From Gluconobacter frateurii (GTDB taxonomy: Bacteria; Pseudomonadota; Alphaproteobacteria; Acetobacterales; Acetobacteraceae): a stretch of 64,000 nt of DNA. The stretch lies in NCBI RefSeq assembly GCF_002723955.1, contig NZ_BEWN01000001.1, forward strand, positions 1,054,001 through 1,118,000, in the 5' to 3' direction. Of the stretch, positions 57,822 through 64,000 are shown one piece after another; within the stretch, counting starts at the first letter, position 1, and each line of letters starts with the position of its first letter. A program made the position numbers and the translations under genes. The notes beneath the pieces were generated by a model. That model was given only the letters and a program-made list of their open reading frames with translations. It was not told the DNA's origin and made no database searches.

Positions 57822-58106
57822 TCAGTGTCCGTGACCGATGACAAAAATCATGCAGTTCTCAGAGGCAATCACGAGAACAAATATTGCGAGAACCTGCCAC
57901 GGCCTTCGGGAAGAGAAGACCCAAAGGATCAGACATAAATAGAGAATGAATCCCAGCATTGTTCCCAATGCTACGGCGTTCACACGCGACATACCCGAAG
58001 CAAACAGCACGATGCAGAACGCCGCGAGAGTTGAAGAGGTGACAAAATAGGCGCCTCCGGTTGCCAGAAGAACTCTCGCGACAACGCCTGATCTGGACCG
58101 GCTCAT
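57822..58106 (-). CDS. DUF3649-like small membrane protein
   Basis: A 94-aa protein with three membrane helices (LLATGGAYFVTSSTLAAFCIVLF; ALGTMLGFILYLCLILWVF; VLAIFVLVIASENCMIF), typical of the DUF3649 family in TonB-receptor iron clusters. Its ATG overlaps the stop of the receptor gene (TGATG). Confidence 0.78.
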   Translation of the reverse strand: MSRSRSGVVARVLLATGGAYFVTSSTLAAFCIVLFASGMSRVNAVALGTMLGFILYLCLILWVFSSRRPWQVLAIFVLVIASENCMIFVIGHGH

Positions 58107-60607
58107 CAGAAATCAGCAGCGATCGAGAAACGAGCCGTTCGCGGTGCGCTCAATGACAGGTAGCTGGCTCCACTGGAGTTCCAGTATCGGGCGTTGGTTA
58201 CATTATCCACGTTCAGGAAAAATGTGATTTTTCCTTTTTTCGTAGCCGGATTTTTCATGACATAACGTGCGCCCAGGTCGAGCCTGACCCAACTGGGAAT
58301 ACGTCTCCGATAGGATGTAGAATTTTCAATGTATTCCGACCCCGTGTACATGATGTCGGACGTTACAGAGACACCTTTTATAAACGGTACATCGTAATCC
58401 AGCCCCATGTTGAAATTGACTGGAGAGGTATTCAGCGCGCGCTGGCCGTTATAAGTGCCGCCCTGCGTATTTGTAAGGGTAGGGTCCAGAAGCATCACAC
58501 CGCCCGTAGCGTGCAGACCATGCAGGACTTCGCCGGCAATATTCAGTTCGAGACCGCGATTACGCTGGTTCCCGTTTACTGTCAGTATATTGGTCGCCGT
58601 GTTGGAAACGGTGTTTGGTTGGGATATCTGGAAAACATCGAATGTGGCTATGAATTTCCTGAAATCCGCCTTTACGCCGACTTCATATTGCGTCGACTTG
58701 TATGGAGCGAGGATTTCACCTGCATTGGCATAAGTCGTGCCAACCGTCGTTCCCTGCTGTAGGCCTTGAATCCAGTTTCCATAGATCGAGACATTCTTCA
58801 GCGGTTTGAACACTGCAAGCACAGCCGGACTTATGGCTGTCTTGTCATAGAGTCCAGAAGCTGCCCCTGTTGTGGTGCTGTAGCTCGCACTTTGTACGCG
58901 TTGAGCGCGCAGCCCGGCCGTGACCTGAATACGATTATGCAATGCAGAAATCGTGTCGACAAAAGCCAGACTGGACAGGGTCGATGTTCCAGTCTTCGGC
59001 GAACTATAGGGAACAGAGACACTGCGACTCAGAAGATAATAATTCTTTCCGCTGTAAATATTCAAAGCATACGCGGGAATATCAGTGTTCGAACCAAAAA
59101 TCCGACCCATCGTAAGATCAAGACGATTGGCTGAGAACGCCAGATCATGCTTGAGGGGACCGGTATCGACTTTTCCGCGAACGCCCAAATCGGCAGTCAG
59201 ATAACGACCGTTCTGTACAATCCCAACCGGGCTGGAGCCAGATCCCGCTCCCTGGGCATTGCTGACGACCACATACTGGGAATATGCGCCTCTGTATTTG
59301 TAATCATGAACACCAACACTGCCATAGGCCGTAAAGTTACGGAAAAGATCTACTTCCCCTCGGAATACTCCGAAAATGTCTTCCCCATTGAAGTAACTCC
59401 ACGGCAGCTTGTAGTTTCTTTTAACCTTCGAGGCATCGGGGACCGGCACGCCTGCAGCCAGCGAGTAGTACGGAAGAACCCCATCGATGTTACGAACCTG
59501 GTAGCCAAAGTCAGTCGACAGCCGGACATGGTGTAGTCGAAGATCAACGCCCGCTCCAACCAGCGCCGTTTTCATTCCGCTATAGGGGACTGCTGTCGAG
59601 CCTGAGCGGATCATACCGTTTACACGGATACCGAGCTGCTTTTCCTTGCCATAGCGCCGTCCGATATCAGCATGCCCCCCAAACTGCGAGTTGGAGGTGT
59701 AATCCGCTTCGATCTTCGTGATCGGCGTATCATGGGCCCGCTTGGGCACGACGTTGACGACACCCCCAATCGCACCTCCAGGGGACATGCCGTTCAGCAA
59801 GGCAGCGGGACCGCGCAGCACTTCAACCCGTTCGGCAAGTTCCGAGGTGATGCCGCTGAATGGCATCATCCCGTACATTCCACCGTAGGAAATATCCACA
59901 TTATCCAGTGTAAAGCCACGGATCTGCAGGCGCTCTACGCCAGCCGTTCCTTCGGAGAATATTCCTCTGACCGAAGGATCGTCCTTCAGGGCATCCCGGA
60001 TTGTCCGGATCTGTCTCTCCTCGATGAACGCCTCAGTATAGCTTGTCATATTGAACGGCGTGTCCATCACATCCCGGTTGCCAAGCAGCCCGAGCTGTCC
60101 GCCACGCGCGATCTCTCCGCCGGGAAGCGTCGGTGGCAGATTGCCGATCATTGCTGTGGCGGGGACTGCAATGCGATAACGCCCTCCAACCCGTACGGGG
60201 CCAAGCATAATGGTGGAGGAGGCTTTCAAGATGGAAATGCGCTGACCTGAACGCGAAAACGTATAACCACTTCCGGCCAGAATACGACTGAGGGCCTCAT
60301 CTGGTGTCATGGTCCCAGACACGGCGTTCCCTCTTAGCCCATCGACCTTGTTCATGTCGTAAAACACCTGCAGCCCGGCTTTTCGGCTCAGGGTAAGCAG
60401 AGATGCGTTGAGATCACCTGCAGGAATGTTGACCGAGATCATCGGTTGGGCTGCGGCACTGGGGTCGAGTTGTCCCTGCGCATGTGCGGGCATTTCAGAT
60501 ATCAGCAGGCCCGTAACAGCCAGGGCCGTTCCCGACATCAACCAATAAAGGCCCGTTGTGCAGTTTCTGCACCGTCCTGCCAGACGGTACGCCTTCTGAA
60601 AACTCAT
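58106..60607 (-). CDS. FecA-like TonB-dependent siderophore receptor/transducer
   Basis: An 833-aa protein with a long signal peptide (cleavage near PAHA, residue 43), an STN signalling domain at about residues 55-110 (VNIPAGDLNASLLTLSRKAGLQVFY), a plug (MDTPFNMTSYTE, ERVEVLRGPAALLNGMSPGG) and a beta-barrel ending in ARFSIAADF. The ATG at 60607 has GGGAAGAG upstream. The STN domain plus the adjacent fecI/fecR genes indicate surface signalling: ligand binding activates its own sigma factor. Confidence 0.92.
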   Translation of the reverse strand: MSFQKAYRLAGRCRNCTTGLYWLMSGTALAVTGLLISEMPAHAQGQLDPSAAAQPMISVNIPAGDLNASLLTLSRKAGLQVFYDMNKVDGLRGNAVSGTMTPDEALSRILAGSGYTFSRSGQRISILKASSTIMLGPVRVGGRYRIAVPATAMIGNLPPTLPGGEIARGGQLGLLGNRDVMDTPFNMTSYTEAFIEERQIRTIRDALKDDPSVRGIFSEGTAGVERLQIRGFTLDNVDISYGGMYGMMPFSGITSELAERVEVLRGPAALLNGMSPGGAIGGVVNVVPKRAHDTPITKIEADYTSNSQFGGHADIGRRYGKEKQLGIRVNGMIRSGSTAVPYSGMKTALVGAGVDLRLHHVRLSTDFGYQVRNIDGVLPYYSLAAGVPVPDASKVKRNYKLPWSYFNGEDIFGVFRGEVDLFRNFTAYGSVGVHDYKYRGAYSQYVVVSNAQGAGSGSSPVGIVQNGRYLTADLGVRGKVDTGPLKHDLAFSANRLDLTMGRIFGSNTDIPAYALNIYSGKNYYLLSRSVSVPYSSPKTGTSTLSSLAFVDTISALHNRIQVTAGLRAQRVQSASYSTTTGAASGLYDKTAISPAVLAVFKPLKNVSIYGNWIQGLQQGTTVGTTYANAGEILAPYKSTQYEVGVKADFRKFIATFDVFQISQPNTVSNTATNILTVNGNQRNRGLELNIAGEVLHGLHATGGVMLLDPTLTNTQGGTYNGQRALNTSPVNFNMGLDYDVPFIKGVSVTSDIMYTGSEYIENSTSYRRRIPSWVRLDLGARYVMKNPATKKGKITFFLNVDNVTNARYWNSSGASYLSLSAPRTARFSIAADF

Positions 60608-60796
60608 TCTCTTCCCATTTCCCGAAGCCTTATGGACGCAACCGCGAATGAATTGCATTTTCTTCAGGGAGTAGGACGACTGAGCCAGCGGGAATCAGTA
60701 AGGCTTTTTCGGTTTTTCCAGTTTTTTTCGATTATCTGTTTGTTTACAGCCCTTTATCGTTGCAAAAACTCTCTACGCTTCTGCCTGAAGCAGCCA

Positions 60797-61741
60797 TCAA
60801 TAGATGATTGTTACCAGCATACCCGCAGAAATTGTTTTTACATGCAGTTCCTGACTGATCGTTGTCAGGGCACCCTCAATATCCTCACAGGCAAAGACGC
60901 CGCTTACTCTTCGACTGGCCAGACTTCGCTTCGCCAAAACGATCCGGCCGTGGCGGTATCGATTCAGGCGAGCGATCACGTCCGAAAGTGGCTCATTATC
61001 GAAAACAAGCTGGCCAGTCCGCCATGCGGTCAGCGTTGTGGTAGACACTGCATGCGGGTCACTCAGGCCCGATCGGCCGAAATGGACGCTCTGTCCTTCC
61101 GAAACGACAACGGACCGTAAAATACCGTCATGATCCTGTCTTGCGACACGGACAGTATGTTCAGTGACGGTTGTATCCGCGTCCGAACCGTCACGTGCCA
61201 CCATGAACTGGGTGCCCAGTGCAGTCGCCGTGCCACCAGCCGCATCGACAACAAAAGGCCTGTGTTCCGTCCCACTCACAGGAGCAACGGTAAAATAGGC
61301 CTGCCCTCCAACCACGATGACGCGTCGTTCGTTTGCCGTATAGCGCAAGGTGAGGGCAGCATGGGTATCCAGCTCGGCAAGACTGCCATCATTAAGCTCG
61401 ACAGTGCGAATTTCTCCTGTGCTCGTTGTGTAATCGGCAAACCAGCGGGCGGGTTCAAGCCAGCTCACACCAACCCCGAGCACGAGTACGAATATACCTG
61501 CCGCCGCGGCATGTGTTGCTGTTTGCCGCTGCCGGGTCTTCTTCTTTCGACCGCCCACATCAAGATCCGACCACAGACTGGATGCCCGGCAGAATGCCGC
61601 CTCATGAAGAGGCGATACAGATCGCCATATTTCGAAAGACTGCTGCTCTTCCAGCGTTAGTTCGCCACCGCCGCGGCGAATGACCCACTCCGCAGCTTCC
61701 GTATCAATCCTGTCCAGCTGGTCGTCCGTAGTATCCGTCAT
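60797..61741 (-). CDS. FecR-like anti-sigma factor
   Basis: A 314-aa protein with an N-terminal cytosolic DUF4880-like domain (EAAEWVIRRGGGELTLEEQQSFEIW), one membrane helix (AGIFVLVLGVGVSWL, about residue 85) and a periplasmic FecR domain (ELNDGSLAELDTHAALTLRY, GQAYFTVAPV, GTQFMVAR). It senses the receptor STN domain and controls the sigma factor. 189 bases lie before the receptor start. Confidence 0.9.
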   Translation of the reverse strand: MTDTTDDQLDRIDTEAAEWVIRRGGGELTLEEQQSFEIWRSVSPLHEAAFCRASSLWSDLDVGGRKKKTRQRQTATHAAAAGIFVLVLGVGVSWLEPARWFADYTTSTGEIRTVELNDGSLAELDTHAALTLRYTANERRVIVVGGQAYFTVAPVSGTEHRPFVVDAAGGTATALGTQFMVARDGSDADTTVTEHTVRVARQDHDGILRSVVVSEGQSVHFGRSGLSDPHAVSTTTLTAWRTGQLVFDNEPLSDVIARLNRYRHGRIVLAKRSLASRRVSGVFACEDIEGALTTISQELHVKTISAGMLVTIIY

Positions 61742-61823
61742 GAGATCAGCCTTCTGATCGTGCTGGACCCGCTACAGATAAGACGTCTGGAGATCACAAG
61801 ACCAGTAAAGAAAAACATGAAAA

Positions 61824-62321
61824 TCAGCGAGGCAGGCGCGACAGAAGATGCCGAAGCGCTATTGCAAGATGCTTTTGCACGGTACTTTCCGAGACGGCCA
61901 GCTGTTTCGCTACCGTGCGGTAATTCAGTCCAGTCACGCGATTGAGCACGAATATACGTTGAGTTACTTGCGGTAGTTCATCCAGAAGCGCTGCAATCTG
62001 GCGAATTTTTTGCCTCGCCGCCACTACGTCTTCCGCATGAGGCCTGTCGTCGATCGTGCAGGCTAGATCTTCGATAAGGACATTGGATGTCTTGCGTCGA
62101 CGGACAGATCTGACATGGTCGATTACCAGATTACGAAGTGTACTATACAGGAACGCGCGACATGAATCCGCCGGAAGGGCGTCTCCATGCTCCATGAAGC
62201 GAATGAAGGTTTCCTGTACGAAGTCAGCGGCAAGATCACGGTCATTCAGTTGCCGCCCGACATAGTCAGCCAACTCCCGTCTATGGCCCGAAAACAGGCG
62301 GCTTATTCGTGTTCTGTCCAC
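61824..62321 (-). CDS. FecI-like ECF sigma factor
   Basis: A 165-aa ECF sigma factor: region 2 (DFVQETFIRFMEHGD, FLYSTLRNLVIDHVR) and region 4 (LPQVTQRIFVLNRVTGLNYRTVAKQLAVSESTVQKHLA). It should direct transcription of the downstream receptor gene when iron is low and ligand is present. It is the first gene of the module. Confidence 0.92.
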   Translation of the reverse strand: MDRTRISRLFSGHRRELADYVGRQLNDRDLAADFVQETFIRFMEHGDALPADSCRAFLYSTLRNLVIDHVRSVRRRKTSNVLIEDLACTIDDRPHAEDVVAARQKIRQIAALLDELPQVTQRIFVLNRVTGLNYRTVAKQLAVSESTVQKHLAIALRHLLSRLPR

Positions 62322-63224
62322 TTTCTGTAGTGATCCAACCCCGTGTGATGATCAGCCATCTAGCACAACTAAGAATCATTCGCAAACAAACGTCCTACCA
62401 GGAAGGCTCAAAATTGTTATCGGGTGATGATGCTTTTATGTGGCTTCTTTTTATAGAAACAGGATCGCTAAATTTCAGAGAAAGGTCCTAAATTCAGGCA
62501 CTGCGAGGGGACTGAAAATAAGGAACTTGTACCGGGTAATAGAAAAATAGAGGGAGGGTCTGCGAAAAATCCGCTTTTCACGCGAGAGTACCGAAAAGAG
62601 GGAAGGGGACAGAATCTTTTGACGCCTTTGGTGCAAGATAGAGGTCTCTGTTTCTGCTGACTGTTTGTTCCTAAAACCGAAAAAGACGCTGACTGCGAAA
62701 TATGAAGAATCATCATGAGTGTTTATGACAGTATTCTACAAGGGCCTGAATAAGGCTCTCGCATACTCGGAAGTTCAGGCAGACAAACAGCTATACCCCC
62801 TTAGGGACGTGCTCTGTCTGTGTACGTGGCAGTCATCAGAACCCGGACTGGATTGTCTCAGGTACAGTTTGCCAGGAGCATCGGGGTTGCCAAAGGGCCC
62901 CTTTTGAACTGAAAACATGGGCCTAGTCATCGAACCGGACCGGCTTAGGTCTTGCTAGCAATGCCGGATAAACGCCCATCGTTAGTTAGTGAACTACTCT
63001 TTGCCGCTCGCTGACAAAACAGAGGTCTGATATCACCCCAGTAATTGCCTATCAAAATGCCTGTTTAGAAGAGTTTACCTTCGTGATCCGAGCGGAAACA
63101 CACTTACGGCCCACACTTAAGCAGCCTCCTTAGTTCACTGACTTTGGAGCAATAACGGCGCGTGTGATCCGCATGACTGGCGGGGATCGGCCGATTACTC
63201 AGCTGATCATACCGGGCATTATTG
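62322..63224. other. Intergenic region upstream of fecI
   Basis: About 900 bases with no supported gene. The region 62366-62384 contains AAGAATCATTCGC, a partial match to a Fur box (AATGAT half in the reverse strand), 45-60 bases before the fecI start. Iron-dependent control is plausible, but the match is weak. Confidence 0.35.
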
Positions 63225-63627
63225 TTATTTTCTTTGATATGCTTCTTCGGGGCGAACCCGAGTTAGGGTCGTCACTTCGACGAAATATCCGCCCTTGGCC
63301 TGAAAGTAGAAAGACCACGCGTCATGTGCGTCGCGAGAGGCCTGCGCCTCCCAGTCGTCCTCGCTCAACCTCTAATATTAAAGCATCAACGGCGTCGCGA
63401 GACTTCTGGATGAAACGGATGTGTAGAATGTCGAGTTGCTTGGGATAATTGAAGCCTTCGAGCTTGTTGTCAAAATGGTTGACGATCAGCACCAACCCAT
63501 CGCTGTCCTGCATGACGGCCATCTTGGTTCCACGCACAACGAGAGTGTGCAAACCGAAATACTGCTCGAACATTGCCCAACCAGTCTCAGTATCGTGGCT
63601 GTAAAGGTTGATGTGGTTCCGATTCAT
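63225..63627 (-). pseudogene. VOC/glyoxalase-family protein, frameshifted
   Basis: The first 89 codons (from ATG 63627: NRNHINLYSHDTETGWAMFEQYFGLHTLVVRG, ILHIRFIQKSRDAVDAL) fit the VOC superfamily. Around 63365 the frame changes: the alternative frame then reads EDDWEAQASRDAHDAWSFYF and GGYFVEVTTLTR, a normal VOC C-terminus, ending at 63225. A one-base insertion or two-base loss explains this. Without the shift, the protein ends at 63322 as a 101-aa product. A sequencing error could give the same picture. Confidence 0.72.
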
Positions 63628-64000
63628 GACTGTGCCTTTCCGTCGTTGGTATGACGGACACGAGCCGGTCGCAACATGGCCAAAGACGACCGACCACGGA
63701 CGAGGCCAATCCTCGTCGTGTCAGGCCATGGCCAAGAGCAGGTTTATTCGCTCAAGCGTGACTGCCTCCGGAGAGACCACAGGTTATCACCATACCTGCA
63801 TCGCTGTCTTTTTAGGTAAAGACGACTTTGCTAACGGCGGGAGCAGCCGCTCCGCCATCGTCTTCATGTCTGTCATTACTGATTATCCGCAAAGCGGACA
63901 TAGGCAATAGGGTCCGAGGACGGAAGCAATCTGAACGAAATGCTTTACACCCCAAACGATCAGGGGGAGAATCGCCGGCTGGCCAAGTTCGGTAAGACCC
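63628..64000. other. Window edge, no confident gene
   Basis: No gene could be supported. A + strand frame starting at 63940 (MLYTPNDQG) runs off the edge and could be the start of one, but 20 codons are too few to judge. Confidence 0.3.

Noticed and set aside
62719-62907. 62-aa + strand frame upstream of fecI
   Set aside because: No ribosome site, family or neighbour support.
63910-63930. Further copy of the late motif (GGTCCG near 63911)
   Set aside because: Only the CGGACC half is present and it lies outside the prophage; the GGGGGTA half is missing.
1-64000. CRISPR arrays
   Set aside because: No regularly spaced repeats of 25-40 bases were seen; the near-identical pairs found are terminators or promoter motifs.

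Overview
The window looks like chromosomal DNA of an alphaproteobacterium, most likely an acetic acid bacterium (Acetobacteraceae). That assignment rests on the type of host genes and the overall gene style, so it is moderate in confidence. About 41 kb of the 64 kb is a nearly complete Mu-like transposable prophage at 14306-55387. It sits inside the transposase gene of an already decayed IS5-family element and is flanked by a 5-bp target duplication (GTCGC).

Left flank (1-13554): a truncated quinone-oxidoreductase-like gene is followed by a co-directional cluster. The cluster encodes an SbmA/BacA-type ABC transporter, a PmbA/TldE and TldD protease pair, a thioredoxin, an unknown 299-aa protein and a TonB-dependent receptor, followed by a LysR regulator. 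This gene set suggests import of a peptide-like compound across both membranes and its breakdown in the cytoplasm. Next come a divergent TetX-like flavin monooxygenase/MarR pair that shares two palindromic operator candidates, then a GNAT acetyltransferase.

Prophage (14306-55387): it lies reversed, with the immunity end on the right. The repressor (S24/LexA-like) and an exported moron protein read on +. Everything else reads on -. The early block holds a Ner-like regulator, a ParB-like protein, an Xre-type HTH protein, the MuA transposase, MuB, a protein carrying an IS5-transposase-like N-terminal domain, a DUF3164 protein, GemA and several unknown small proteins. A Mor/C-like activator marks the switch to late genes. 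The late block follows Mu order: endolysin, small and large terminase, portal, F, G, I protease/scaffold, decoration, capsid T, gp35-38, sheath, tube, tail chaperone with a -1 frameshift extension, tape measure, N, P, gp45-48, then fibres. The right arm ends with two lipoproteins, one with a Tat signal, and a possible cysteine peptidase. An exact 19-nt pattern, GGGGGTA-N6-CGGACC, lies 36-38 nt before the start codons of the lysozyme, I and gp46 genes and is the best candidate for the late-promoter signal.

Right flank (55511-64000): after an AT-rich gap comes an iron-uptake module on -. In transcription order it is a FecI-like ECF sigma factor, a FecR-like anti-sigma factor, a FecA-like TonB-dependent transducer, a DUF3649 protein, a PepSY membrane protein and a DUF3325 protein. 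The window ends with a long stretch without genes and a frameshifted VOC-family gene.
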